Notes: generated by a model from the sequence alone, not told the origin. Shown: positions 7,997-16,648, counted from the stretch's first letter. The stretch: DNA of 64,000 nt from Cytobacillus kochii (GCF_020171845.1 NZ_JAIVAM010000008.1:124001-188000); one strand, 5' to 3'. Translations and numbers: made by a program.

Positions 7997-8047
7997 TGTC
8001 GTCAATGGTAAAAGGGGTCGGTGGTTTCTTTAAGGTGTAGGGTTTAA
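7997..8047 (+). repeat. Right attachment site (att) copy
   Basis: Identical over 51 bases to 1394-1444. It contains codons for SSMVKGVGGFFKV and TAG in the same register as the yppG 3' end, with no gene in front of it. Sequence to the right is the presumed original downstream flank of yppG. Confidence 0.9.
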
Positions 8048-8077
8048 ATGCTAATAAAATGATCAAAAGGTTCATTG

Positions 8078-8188
8078 ATGGATAAGTATACGGCAATGTT
8101 CTTTAAGGTGGCAATTATTAATTGGATTAATGCAGACATATACTTACTTTGGCCATGTGACCGCAAAAAATCACATGGCTTTTTATGA
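8078..8188 (+). CDS. Possible 36-residue hydrophobic peptide
   Basis: ATG 8078 lies 7 bases after AAAAGG. The product begins MDKYTAMFFKVAIINW and ends in a basic tail with WPCDRKKSHGFL. The last third of the frame is the terminator hairpin at 8152-8184, which suggests the frame may be accidental. No family recognised. Confidence 0.3.
   Translation: MDKYTAMFFKVAIINWINADIYLLWPCDRKKSHGFL
8152..8184 (+). terminator. Terminator, probably the original one of yppG
   Basis: GCCATGTGA (8152-8160) pairs perfectly with TCACATGGC (8171-8179), followed by TTTTT. It lies just outside the right att repeat, so before the island inserted it would have been about 110 bases after the yppG stop. Confidence 0.75.
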
Positions 8189-8322
8189 TGACTCGTATCA
8201 GACATGACATCATAAAAAAGAGGTAATGCACAGTAATATTTGGCCGCCCTTTTTCTTCCATTTGAAAAGCTATTTAATAAATATAAATTTGAATGAAAAG
8301 TCCTTTATTCGGAAATGGGAGA

Positions 8323-8345
8323 ATTGTCAAAAAAATATTGACAAT
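8323..8345. promoter_or_regulatory. Inverted repeat and possible -35 box before the permease operon
   Basis: ATTGTCAA (8323-8330) and TTGACAAT (8338-8345) form an 8-bp inverted repeat around 7 A/T bases. The right half contains a consensus -35 TTGACA, 57 bases before the first permease start. It could be an operator overlapping a promoter. No clear -10 box is visible. The rest of 8190-8400 holds no gene I can support. Confidence 0.35.
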
Positions 8346-8402
8346 AATGGAGGAAAGATGAAAAATAGTTAGCATGACGAAAGAAGCAGAAGGGGGAAAG
8401 AA

Positions 8403-9269
8403 ATGGTTCGTTATATCCAGCAAATGATTATCGTCATCTTTCTTATATTATTTCTAGCAACTTTACCATCAATCGTTTTAGTTGACCCTGCAAATGGTAC
8501 GGTTAGTTTGAATTTTGCCCAATTTCCATCAATGGTAGGAAATTTTTTTAAAGAGTTGAGCACCGGCAGCTTAGGTACATATTATGTAGGGATGGAGCAA
8601 AGGTCGATTGCTTCAGAGATTGGAGATAATTTTTTCACTTCCTTTTATATTGTTTTTGTGGGTGTATTACTTTCCATTCTATTAAGTTTATTATTCGGTA
8701 TTTTCTTAAGTCGATTCTACTTAACAAAAATTTTCCGTGTCATGATGAATATCATCTCAACCATTCCGGATTTTATTTTTATTATTTTTGCTCTACTCTT
8801 CGCGGTGAATATTTATAAATGGACAGGCTTTAGAGTCGTCTCCTTTTTACCGAATGAGGGTGCATTGAATATTTGGTTCCCGATGGTTCTTGTTGCGATT
8901 GCCCCTTCTATTTATCTATTTAAATTGATTTCTGAGAGGTACTTCTTAATAGCTGGAGAAGATTATATTCGTACAGCTGTAGCAAAAGGATTGAAAGTTG
9001 ATCGTATTAATTTTCAGCATGTGTATAAAAATATTGAGCCGTTTCTCACTGCTGACTTAGTGAAAGTATTATCCCTTGCCATCGGTAATTTATTTATTGT
9101 GGAATATTTGCTCAACGTCTCAGGTCTAACCAAGTTTGTTTTTCAAAGTTTTGGTGACCCTCAGCCTATTGCCATCGGGCTTTTTTGTATGCTAATCATT
9201 TCTCTACTTGTCTTTTTAGCTATTAGACTTTTACTTTATTTATTTAAACGAGGGTTTATTTATGAATAA
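8403..9269 (+). CDS. Oligopeptide-type ABC permease (DppB/OppB-like)
   Basis: 288 residues with an N-terminal membrane segment, a short extracellular stretch and five further hydrophobic segments. The cytoplasmic EAA-type loop (EDYIRTAVAKGLKVDRINF, about residues 188-206) contacts the ATPase in this family. The start ATG follows AAGGGGG. The protein is somewhat short for DppB (usually 305-340), mostly in the extracellular loop. It overlaps the next gene by 8 bases. No substrate-binding protein or ATPase gene is nearby, so the pair must borrow these or be used differently. Confidence 0.8.
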   Translation: MVRYIQQMIIVIFLILFLATLPSIVLVDPANGTVSLNFAQFPSMVGNFFKELSTGSLGTYYVGMEQRSIASEIGDNFFTSFYIVFVGVLLSILLSLLFGIFLSRFYLTKIFRVMMNIISTIPDFIFIIFALLFAVNIYKWTGFRVVSFLPNEGALNIWFPMVLVAIAPSIYLFKLISERYFLIAGEDYIRTAVAKGLKVDRINFQHVYKNIEPFLTADLVKVLSLAIGNLFIVEYLLNVSGLTKFVFQSFGDPQPIAIGLFCMLIISLLVFLAIRLLLYLFKRGFIYE

Positions 9270-11580
9270 GGTATATAATCGAAATTACGCATTGTATTTA
9301 GGGATAGTTAGTGTAACGATTGTCTTATTTTTTACGGTATTTGGTCCGAAAATAGCCCCACACTCCATCTTCATGGCTTTAGAGGTGAAGTATATTGATG
9401 GCGATGTCATTTCACCCCCATTAAAACCATTTGAATCAATGGCTTACCCTTTAGGGACTGATCGGTGGGGGTACGATTTATTGTCAATGATACTTTATGG
9501 TTTGCGATATACGGTGTGGATTGCCATTGCGGTTGCTACTATAAAAATGATAATCGGTACAGTACTAGGGATGTTTATTGGTACATGGAAAAAAACACCG
9601 TCTTTCATTATCGCTTTTGAAGGAGCTTGGAGTTATGTACCTGCATTTTTAATTTTATATTTCTGCTTGTTGCCTATTAATTTTGGTTCTATATTGGAAA
9701 CACCTATTCTTATAGCGTATTTCATCGTTATTGCCTCACTTGTTGGTACTCCTAGTATCGTATCTTCTGTTAGGCAAAAAACAGCTGAAATTTATAAAAG
9801 AGATTTTGTTTTGGCATCAATGACTCTGGGTGCAAAGAGGTGGAGACTGTTATGGCGTAACGTGTTTCCCCAATTAAAAGAATCATTACTTGTGATGTTC
9901 ACAATGGAAATTGTTTATGTGATTACAATCATGGGACAGTTAGCTTTATTAAATATTTTTATCGGCGGAACGATTGTTAGAAATGATCCTGTTATCTATT
10001 TATCGGTTACAAAAGAATTATCAGGTCTTGTTGGGCAAGCGAGAGAGAATTTGATGGGCAATCAATATATTTTAATGGTGCCACTTATCATTTTGTTAAT
10101 AACCACGATATCTTTTAGCTTATTAACCGCGGGGTTAAAAAATAAATTCCAAGCAGATTATGCTAGAATGCCTTGGATCAAAACTGGAATTAAACCAAAA
10201 GGGAGACCCACACGAAAAAGATTAGGAGAAAAGCGAATACTAAACTTTAGTTTACATAAAGTAGGTTTTGCTATCCTTTTTTTATTATTTGTTTTAGGGG
10301 GCCTATTTGTTAATCAATATAGTGATTCGAAAATTGGTGTAACAAATGAAAATAAAGGAGACTATTCTTTAGAGCTTTCCATGGTAAGTGAAAATGAGTT
10401 TACAGTGAAAGAAGAGGTGTCAGTTAAGAACGAATCAGAAGATAAATGGAAAGAGCTCATATTTTTTGCACCGAGAAATTTAGCTCAATTAGAACTGAAT
10501 GAAATCATTGTAAACCAGGAAAATCTACCATATGAAATAAAGGATGATGTTTATTACATTACGTTACCTGAAAAATGGCAAGGCGAGAGTAGATTTGATG
10601 TGCAATTCAACTATAGCATGACAGGAATAGAGGATGCTGATATTTTCCAAGACTGGTATTTTGCATTAGCACCATATAAAAACGGAAGATGGGCAGAAGC
10701 GACAAAAGATAATCCATATATTCATCATCATCATGCATTATTGTCTTCATTTAAAGTGAGTTATGACCTTCAAACAGGATATACATTTATATCTTCTGCT
10801 ATTGAGAATGACAAAGAAAAGGTTTCCATTGATGATGTGAAGAATTTCTCCTTTTCTATTGTGTCTGATAATTGGGAGAAAAATGAAAGGATTACACAGA
10901 AGGATACGCAGGTTAGCTTTTTGCAACAATCTCCATCACGGAAGGAATTAACTGAAGAAGAGATTATAGCAGTTTTTGATTATTTTGAAGAGGCGATAGC
11001 ACCTCTACCATTTAAGCAAGTAGATATTTTTATAAGCGATTCCTTGGAAACTGAGAGTGTGCCTGGGATGGTCATACTGAATGCAGAAGGTGCTCAGAAT
11101 CCATATATATTAGCTAAAGAGGTGGCTGCTCTCTATTTTGCATCGGCTATCAGTCAGGACCCTCAAAAGGATAGCTGGATTGGATCGGGTCTATCGCATT
11201 TAGCTGCTTATCAATACAGCGTTGATCAAGGTGAGGAAAGTAAGCAACAGGCTTTGGCTTACCTACAAGAAGAATTAGGGGCATTAGAAGAGCATGTGAA
11301 TGGAAGCCAAGTATCCAATACCAATATCAATGAGGTTGAACATGAAGCCATATTAAATGCACAACCTGCTTGGAAAATAATCGAATTAATCGAAGAACAT
11401 TACGCTTATAGAGGGATTAGTCCCGAAGAAGTAGGTGAGAAATATTTATCTTCCTTTTACGAACAGTTTGCCAGAAGAGAAGTAGATACTGAAATTTTCC
11501 TTCAGTTTACACGAGACTACTTCAGTGTACCTTCAGGAGCTTTTAATCAGTGGTTAAATACAGAAGCAAGTAGAAAATAG
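9262..11580 (+). CDS. DppC-like permease fused to a degenerate M1-peptidase-like ectodomain
   Basis: 772 residues. Residues 1-300 form a DppC/OppC-type permease with an EAA loop (DFVLASMTLGAKRWRLLWRN). A further membrane segment lies near 330-350. Residues ~355-772 are an extracellular domain whose end resembles the gluzincin fold: KEVAA at about 618-622, then 18 residues, then S within WIGSG. In M1 aminopeptidases the same spacing is HExxH-x18-E with WLNEG. Both His and the distal Glu are replaced (K, A, S), so zinc binding looks lost while the scaffold is kept. A substrate-binding or sensing role is plausible; it is inferred. Confidence 0.8.
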   Translation: MNKVYNRNYALYLGIVSVTIVLFFTVFGPKIAPHSIFMALEVKYIDGDVISPPLKPFESMAYPLGTDRWGYDLLSMILYGLRYTVWIAIAVATIKMIIGTVLGMFIGTWKKTPSFIIAFEGAWSYVPAFLILYFCLLPINFGSILETPILIAYFIVIASLVGTPSIVSSVRQKTAEIYKRDFVLASMTLGAKRWRLLWRNVFPQLKESLLVMFTMEIVYVITIMGQLALLNIFIGGTIVRNDPVIYLSVTKELSGLVGQARENLMGNQYILMVPLIILLITTISFSLLTAGLKNKFQADYARMPWIKTGIKPKGRPTRKRLGEKRILNFSLHKVGFAILFLLFVLGGLFVNQYSDSKIGVTNENKGDYSLELSMVSENEFTVKEEVSVKNESEDKWKELIFFAPRNLAQLELNEIIVNQENLPYEIKDDVYYITLPEKWQGESRFDVQFNYSMTGIEDADIFQDWYFALAPYKNGRWAEATKDNPYIHHHHALLSSFKVSYDLQTGYTFISSAIENDKEKVSIDDVKNFSFSIVSDNWEKNERITQKDTQVSFLQQSPSRKELTEEEIIAVFDYFEEAIAPLPFKQVDIFISDSLETESVPGMVILNAEGAQNPYILAKEVAALYFASAISQDPQKDSWIGSGLSHLAAYQYSVDQGEESKQQALAYLQEELGALEEHVNGSQVSNTNINEVEHEAILNAQPAWKIIELIEEHYAYRGISPEEVGEKYLSSFYEQFARREVDTEIFLQFTRDYFSVPSGAFNQWLNTEASRK

Positions 11581-11608
11581 ATTTACTACTTGCTCTACAG
11601 TCATTATA

Positions 11609-12055
11609 TTATTGTAAGTTGATCCTTTTACCTTTTGGTTTAGGCACTTTTACGATGAGTAAGCCATTAGTGTGAGAAGCTTGAATGGTGCTTTCATCGA
11701 TAATAAAAGGTAAAGGGATCGTCCTAGTTGATTGTTGGAATGCCTGTTTTTTTTGATATATTTGCTGTAAGTCATCTTCACGCGTCTCAATATCGAGTCG
11801 GTGAATCGTAATTTTAATATAATTATTAATGGCATTCAATTCAATTTGTTCACGGTTTATGCCTGGCAGTTCCGCTTTTATAATATAATCTTCGGCGTTT
11901 TCATTTACTTCTACATGAAAAGAAGTAGCGAAAGGAAACGGATTTTTAAAAAAGTCGTCCATTGTCTGCATGAAGTTTTTTACAGGTTTATCATGAAAAA
12001 ACTGATTCATGGATTTCATTAAATCTCCGAACGGCTCCTTTCTTTTTTCACTCAT
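11609..12055 (-). CDS. Small heat shock protein, Hsp20/alpha-crystallin family
   Basis: 148 residues. The ATG at 12055 follows GGGAGG; a longer frame from 12079 has no ribosome site. Residues ~1-45 are the variable N-terminal arm rich in Phe and Met. Then comes an alpha-crystallin domain with AELPGINREQIEL and the conserved end NGLLIVKVPKPKG. These ATP-independent chaperones hold unfolded proteins in the cytosol; some Bacillus members are spore coat associated (CotM/CotP type), which cannot be excluded. Monocistronic between two convergent or divergent neighbours. Confidence 0.85.
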   Translation of the reverse strand: MSEKRKEPFGDLMKSMNQFFHDKPVKNFMQTMDDFFKNPFPFATSFHVEVNENAEDYIIKAELPGINREQIELNAINNYIKITIHRLDIETREDDLQQIYQKKQAFQQSTRTIPLPFIIDESTIQASHTNGLLIVKVPKPKGKRINLQ

Positions 12056-12188
12056 GTAACTCCCTCCCAAATCAATCAAACATTTCCTTTTATTCTATGC
12101 ACTCGATAAAGTTTGGGTGATTTTAAAACTCAAATAGGCTAGATGGAATAATATTCTAATAAATAAATCGTAAAAAAACCTTTTTCTG

Positions 12189-12202
12189 CGAACGTTTATT
12201 CG
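12189..12202. promoter_or_regulatory. LexA (SOS) box-like operator before mrfAB
   Basis: CGAACGTTTATTCG matches the Bacillus LexA consensus CGAAC-N4-GTTCG with one changed base in the right half-site. It ends 2 bases before a plausible -10 (TAGAAT, 12204-12209) and 27 bases before the mrfA start, a standard repressor position. Confidence 0.55.
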
Positions 12203-12229
12203 CTAGAATAAAGTGATGAGGTGAAGAAC

Positions 12230-14494
12230 GTGAAGGTGAAAAAGAATTTACAAGAACTGATTAAAGAGCTCAAGCAATCCGATAAATTTGGAGAACAAAT
12301 AACGTATTGGCATACTTTGGAAGAGAAGGAAGCGCAAGTAGCGGATATGCCGATTGGACTAGATTCTCATTTAATGAGCGCCTTAGAAAAAAGAGGAATA
12401 TCCCGTCTGTATACCCATCAGCGCTCAAGTTACGATGCCGTTATGGCTCATCAGTCCATTGTTGCTGTTACACCAACAGCGTCGGGAAAGACCTTATGTT
12501 ACAATTTGCCGGTATTGCAGACTATCATTAATAATCCACAAGCAAGGGCTCTATATTTATTTCCTACAAAAGCACTTGCTCAGGATCAGAAAATGGAAAT
12601 CAATGAATTGATTGAAGAGTCATCTCTTTCCGTTAATAGCTATACATATGATGGTGACACGCCTTCAAATATAAGACAAAAAGTGAGAAGAGCTGGCCAT
12701 ATTGTTATGACTAATCCGGACATGCTTCATTCAGCAATTCTTCCACATCATACGAAATGGGTATCATTATTTGAAAATCTTCGTTTTATTATTATTGATG
12801 AATTACATATTTATCGCGGTGTATTCGGTTCTCATGTAGCCAATGTTCTACGGAGATTATTAAGAATCTGTGAGTTTTATGGAAGTAAACCCGTTTTTAT
12901 ATGCACTTCTGCGACTATTGCCAATCCCCTTGAACTTGCAGAGGAGTTAACAGAAACAAATATGAAATTAATTGACAATAATGGTGCGCCGAGCGGCCGT
13001 AAACATTTTGTGTTTTATAATCCACCACTTGTCAATCAGCCATTAAATATAAGGAGAAGTGCGACACTCGAGGTAAGAAGGCTAGCAAGTGAAATGCTAA
13101 TGAACAAAGTGCAAACGATTATTTTTGCCAAAAGCCGTGTGAGAGTGGAAGTATTACTCAAGTATTTACAAGAGCTAGTCAAGCATAAGATTGGACCGAA
13201 AGCAATCAGAGGTTATCGTGGCGGTTATCTTCCATCTGAGAGAAGATCGATTGAAAAGGGTTTGCGTCATGGAGAGATTTATGGAGTTGTTAGTACAAAC
13301 GCACTCGAACTTGGCGTCGATATTGGTCAGCTGCAAGTTTGTATTATGACTGGTTACCCAGGGACAATTTCTAGTTCTTGGCAGCAAGCTGGTAGAGCTG
13401 GGCGTAGACATAGTGAATCACTCGTCATTATGGTTGCTAGCTCAAACCCATTAGATCAATATATCATTGATCATCCTGATTATTTCTTTAAACGAAATCC
13501 AGAAACAGCAAGAATCAATCCGGATAACTTAATTATTCTCATCGATCATATTAAATGTGCTGCCTATGAATTGCCTTTTAAGAAAGGAGAGTCATTTGGT
13601 CGCTTTGAAACAGAAGAAGTATTAGAATATTTATCTGAAGAACAAGTACTGCACGAAAATCAAGAGAAGTATTATTGGATGAATGATTCTTTTCCAGCTC
13701 ATAATGTCAGTTTACGGTCTGCATCGCAAGAGAATGTTGTCATAATCGATCAATCAGATGTGGCGAATGTGAAGGTGATTGGTGAGATGGACCGTTTTTC
13801 GGCGATGACATTGTTACATGATGAAGCCATCTACCTCCACCAAGGTACTCAATTTCAAGTTGAGTATTTAGATTGGGAAGAGAAAAAAGCTTTTGTACGA
13901 GAAGTGGCAGTTGATTATTATACAGACGCCAATTTAGCCGTCGAATTAAAAGTGTTAGAGGAAGATAAAACAAAGCGAATTGGAAACGAACAGATTGGCT
14001 ATGGTGATGTGAGTGTAACGGCCATGGCAACGATATTTAAAAAAATTAAATTTGATACGCATGATAACATCGGCTCTGGACCCATTTCTTTACCAGAAGA
14101 AGAATTGCACACAAGTGCTACGTGGGTGACCTTTTTTGCAGAAGGATTGATGTTCGGAAAAGAACGACTGGAGCAAGGTTTAATAGGAGCCGCTCATGCC
14201 CTTAAAGCAATCGTGCCATTATTCGTTATGTGTGATCAGACGGACGTTCATGTCGTTCCGCAAGTAAAAGCTATTCATAATGAAAAACCAACCTTATTTT
14301 TCTACGATAAATACCCTGGCGGTGTAGGATTAAGTGAGAAAGTCTACGATGAAATTGATCAACTAATAAGAGAAGCCATCTCAATGATTGAGAGATGTCC
14401 TTGTGAAACGGGTTGTCCTTCTTGTGTTGGAACAGATCTTTCTTCTGAGACAGCTAAAGGTGATGTGTTAAAGTTATTTCAAACATGGCTATAA
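12230..14494 (+). CDS. mrfA: MrfA (YprA) DEXH-box DNA helicase
   Basis: About 755 residues. An SF2 helicase with Walker A TPTASGKT, the DELH box in IIIDELHIY, motif III CTSATIANP, and motif VI QQAGRAGRR. The C-terminal domain carries a four-cysteine cluster (CPCETGCPSC) found in DUF1998-type helicases. In B. subtilis MrfA and the exonuclease MrfB repair mitomycin C lesions independently of UvrABC. The GTG at 12230 is best spaced from AGGTG; a GTG at 12221 is the alternative. mrfB follows after 16 bases, forming an operon, and a LexA-like box precedes it. Confidence 0.92.
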   Translation: MKVKKNLQELIKELKQSDKFGEQITYWHTLEEKEAQVADMPIGLDSHLMSALEKRGISRLYTHQRSSYDAVMAHQSIVAVTPTASGKTLCYNLPVLQTIINNPQARALYLFPTKALAQDQKMEINELIEESSLSVNSYTYDGDTPSNIRQKVRRAGHIVMTNPDMLHSAILPHHTKWVSLFENLRFIIIDELHIYRGVFGSHVANVLRRLLRICEFYGSKPVFICTSATIANPLELAEELTETNMKLIDNNGAPSGRKHFVFYNPPLVNQPLNIRRSATLEVRRLASEMLMNKVQTIIFAKSRVRVEVLLKYLQELVKHKIGPKAIRGYRGGYLPSERRSIEKGLRHGEIYGVVSTNALELGVDIGQLQVCIMTGYPGTISSSWQQAGRAGRRHSESLVIMVASSNPLDQYIIDHPDYFFKRNPETARINPDNLIILIDHIKCAAYELPFKKGESFGRFETEEVLEYLSEEQVLHENQEKYYWMNDSFPAHNVSLRSASQENVVIIDQSDVANVKVIGEMDRFSAMTLLHDEAIYLHQGTQFQVEYLDWEEKKAFVREVAVDYYTDANLAVELKVLEEDKTKRIGNEQIGYGDVSVTAMATIFKKIKFDTHDNIGSGPISLPEEELHTSATWVTFFAEGLMFGKERLEQGLIGAAHALKAIVPLFVMCDQTDVHVVPQVKAIHNEKPTLFFYDKYPGGVGLSEKVYDEIDQLIREAISMIERCPCETGCPSCVGTDLSSETAKGDVLKLFQTWL

Positions 14495-14510
14495 GGAGTA
14501 GGTGAGAAGT

Positions 14511-15767
14511 GTGTCATTAAAAAATAAATTGAATCGTTTACAATCACATATGTCTCATGCTACCGAGAAAAAAGTAGAAGTAGAGCAGAAGTCCCCATCC
14601 GTTTTCCCTTTCCAAGACGTATGGCAACAACACCATGTTTCTCCTTATCATGATATAGAAGGTAGTACTTGTCTCATTAGAGAAATTCATTATCCCCTAG
14701 ATTATTTACATGGAAATTACCGCTTTCAAGAATTATACAAGGTCATTGAAAAATGGAACGAAACTACCGAGTGTCACCCGTTAACAGCGAGAGGCCATCA
14801 AGCAGAGGATTTGTTCTTTTTTGATACTGAAACAACAGGGCTTGGAGGTGGAGTAGGCAATACGATTTTCTTATTAGGGTATGCGAGCGTGAGTCGAAAA
14901 GGCGTCACATTAAAGCAACATATATTACCTGACCCTGGAGGAGAAATCGCTCTATATAAAAGCTTCTTAGAATCGATTGATTATACAACCATGGTGACCT
15001 ATAACGGTAAAGCGTTTGATTGGCCCCAGTTACAAACACGGCATACATTAATTCGAGAACATTTACCCAAACTACCGCCTTTTGGTCATTTTGATTTATA
15101 TCATGCTTCAAGAAGGTTATGGAAACATAAACTCGAGCGGACGAAGTTATCTATTGTTGAAAGAGAAGTATTAGGAGTAAAAAGAGAGGATGATATCCCA
15201 GGTTATCTTGCGCCGATGATTTACTTTGATTATTTAGATACTAAAAACCCTGAAGGCATGCTAGGTATAATGAAACATAATGAAATCGACATCCTCTCAC
15301 TGATCACATTATATATCCACTTGTCTAACCAATTACTAGGGTTAGATAAAGAGCAAACCACAAGAGAAGCCTATGAGACAGCGAGGTGGTTTAGCTCTAT
15401 TGGTGAAATCAAGAAAGCGCAAGTGGGGTATGAAGAATTAGCACAAATGAATGATGAAGCTGGTATAAAAGCGAAACATCAGCTAGCTTGGCAGTTGAAA
15501 AAGAAAAAGCAATGGGCTAAAGCAGCAGAGTTATGGCTGATGGTTTCCTCTGATGGCGATGACCAAGAAAAATTTAGCGCATGTGTTGAGTTGGCAAAAA
15601 TATATGAACACAGGCTGCCTGATCTCATGAGAGCGATACAATTTACAGATAAGGCGTTTAAGCAAATAGAAACGAAAGAGAAATATAAAAAGCAAAAAGA
15701 GGGTCTGTATAAACGGCGTGAAAGACTCATAAGGAAATTACAGAAAAGGATCCACCAGGATGAATAA
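14511..15767 (+). CDS. mrfB: MrfB (YprB) DnaQ-like exonuclease
   Basis: 418 residues. The N-terminal two thirds is an RNase H-like/DnaQ exonuclease fold: FFDTETTGLGGG holds the first catalytic Asp/Glu pair, YNGKAFDWPQL the second Asp, and HNEIDILSL a later acidic site. The C-terminal ~130 residues are helical and TPR-like (repeated AxxxYExLA and KxKQWAKAAELW patterns). Known partner of MrfA in mitomycin C repair. The start is a GTG at 14511 behind AGGTG; GTG 14502 is too near the GGAG. The 3' end overlaps its terminator. Confidence 0.9.
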   Translation: MSLKNKLNRLQSHMSHATEKKVEVEQKSPSVFPFQDVWQQHHVSPYHDIEGSTCLIREIHYPLDYLHGNYRFQELYKVIEKWNETTECHPLTARGHQAEDLFFFDTETTGLGGGVGNTIFLLGYASVSRKGVTLKQHILPDPGGEIALYKSFLESIDYTTMVTYNGKAFDWPQLQTRHTLIREHLPKLPPFGHFDLYHASRRLWKHKLERTKLSIVEREVLGVKREDDIPGYLAPMIYFDYLDTKNPEGMLGIMKHNEIDILSLITLYIHLSNQLLGLDKEQTTREAYETARWFSSIGEIKKAQVGYEELAQMNDEAGIKAKHQLAWQLKKKKQWAKAAELWLMVSSDGDDQEKFSACVELAKIYEHRLPDLMRAIQFTDKAFKQIETKEKYKKQKEGLYKRRERLIRKLQKRIHQDE

Positions 15768-15790
15768 TTGTCCCGGTGGATCTTTTTTTG
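15750..15790. terminator. Terminator between mrfB and the VOC gene
   Basis: GATCCACC (15750-15757) pairs with GGTGGATC (15776-15783), followed by T7. The left arm lies within the last mrfB codons, so the signal begins inside the coding sequence. Confidence 0.85.
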
Positions 15791-15791
15791 T

Positions 15792-16205
15792 TTATATACC
15801 TGAAGTATTCATTAGAATGACTCCCCAGCCATCAGGGTCTGCAAATGTGAAACCCTTCTCCTCCCAATACGGGTTCTCTGGTAAAACAGAGTGGTATCCC
15901 AAGCCATGCAACCTATTTTTTATTTCTAGGATTTCTGATAATTGAGGAATATAAAAAACTAATAGGTCTTCTTTTGTAGGCGAAGGAACAGGCTGTCCAG
16001 ATTCGTGTTGGATTATCTCTAAGTGATAACTAGCATTTGGTAAACCAATCATTATACCTTGATATCCACTATGACCTTGGAAAGACCCTATCTTTTGTAA
16101 CCCTAAACCGCTGCAATAAAACCGTTCTATTTCTGTTAGTTGATTTGTCGGACGTGCGACTCTTACTTGAGCAACAGCTGCGCCATTTGACCATATCTTT
16201 GTCAT
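15792..16205 (-). CDS. VOC/glyoxalase-family protein
   Basis: 137 residues, a single vicinal-oxygen-chelate domain made of two beta-alpha-beta-beta-beta modules. Visible markers are ARPTNQLTEIERFYCSGLG at the start of module 1 and LPENPYWEEKGFTFADPDGW at the end of module 2, which gives the family's usual final metal-ligand region. Related small proteins include glyoxalases, fosfomycin- and bleomycin-resistance proteins, but the substrate cannot be told from sequence. The ATG follows GGAGG. Convergent with mrfB. Confidence 0.8.
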   Translation of the reverse strand: MTKIWSNGAAVAQVRVARPTNQLTEIERFYCSGLGLQKIGSFQGHSGYQGIMIGLPNASYHLEIIQHESGQPVPSPTKEDLLVFYIPQLSEILEIKNRLHGLGYHSVLPENPYWEEKGFTFADPDGWGVILMNTSGI

Positions 16206-16441
16206 TGGAAAACCTCCATTTCTTTCTTCAATCCTATTATAGAAAGAGGCGAGGTTTTTTGTCGTCTGATTGTTGTCTGAAATTTTATAAGACTTTAGAC
16301 TTACTTCGTTTGTGTCATTCGTATTTATATTTGTAAAAAAACACCACTAAAAAGGACAACTTTCTTAGTTGTTTTATAAGATATTTCCTTGTACAATATT
16401 CCGTGTATGAAATGAATGCTAATTGCGAGGATGATATTTAA

Positions 16442-16543
16442 ATGTATAGAGCTATTTTATATATTTTCTTTTTTGTCGTTATTATTACTGCCGTGTTTAT
16501 GACCACGATGAAGGATAGTTTTTATAGTTTACTATTTATATAA
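16442..16543 (+). CDS. 33-residue single-span membrane peptide
   Basis: ATG 16442 is preceded by GAGGATGA. The product is almost entirely hydrophobic in residues 4-20 (AILYIFFFVVIITAVFM), followed by a short polar part and a hydrophobic end (SLLFI). No family recognised. Too short for standard gene finders; the ribosome site and clean membrane segment support it moderately. Confidence 0.45.
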   Translation: MYRAILYIFFFVVIITAVFMTTMKDSFYSLLFI

Positions 16544-16648
16544 TGAAATAATTTGGGTGCGATTATAGGTGAATTTCTCAGGGCAGATTTCCTAACTTCT
16601 CATAGAATGAAAAAAAGGTTTTTTTATCGATTGAGAGGAGAGATTTTT

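Larger units (their letters stand above)
1394..8047. mobile_element. Degenerate integrative element in the 3' end of yppG
   Basis: A 6.6 kb island bounded by perfect 51-bp direct repeats. The left repeat is the 3' end of yppG; the right repeat would encode the same C-terminal residues and stop codon. A tyrosine integrase lies just inside the left end and points toward it, the usual arrangement for integrative elements. Other contents are a second phage-type recombinase, a bacteriocin/ABC cassette, and broken FtsK/SpoIIIE-like and Replic_Relax genes typical of conjugative or mobilisable elements. The integrase has lost its N-terminal half and both transfer-type genes are frameshifted, so the element is probably immobile without help. 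Confidence 0.85.
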
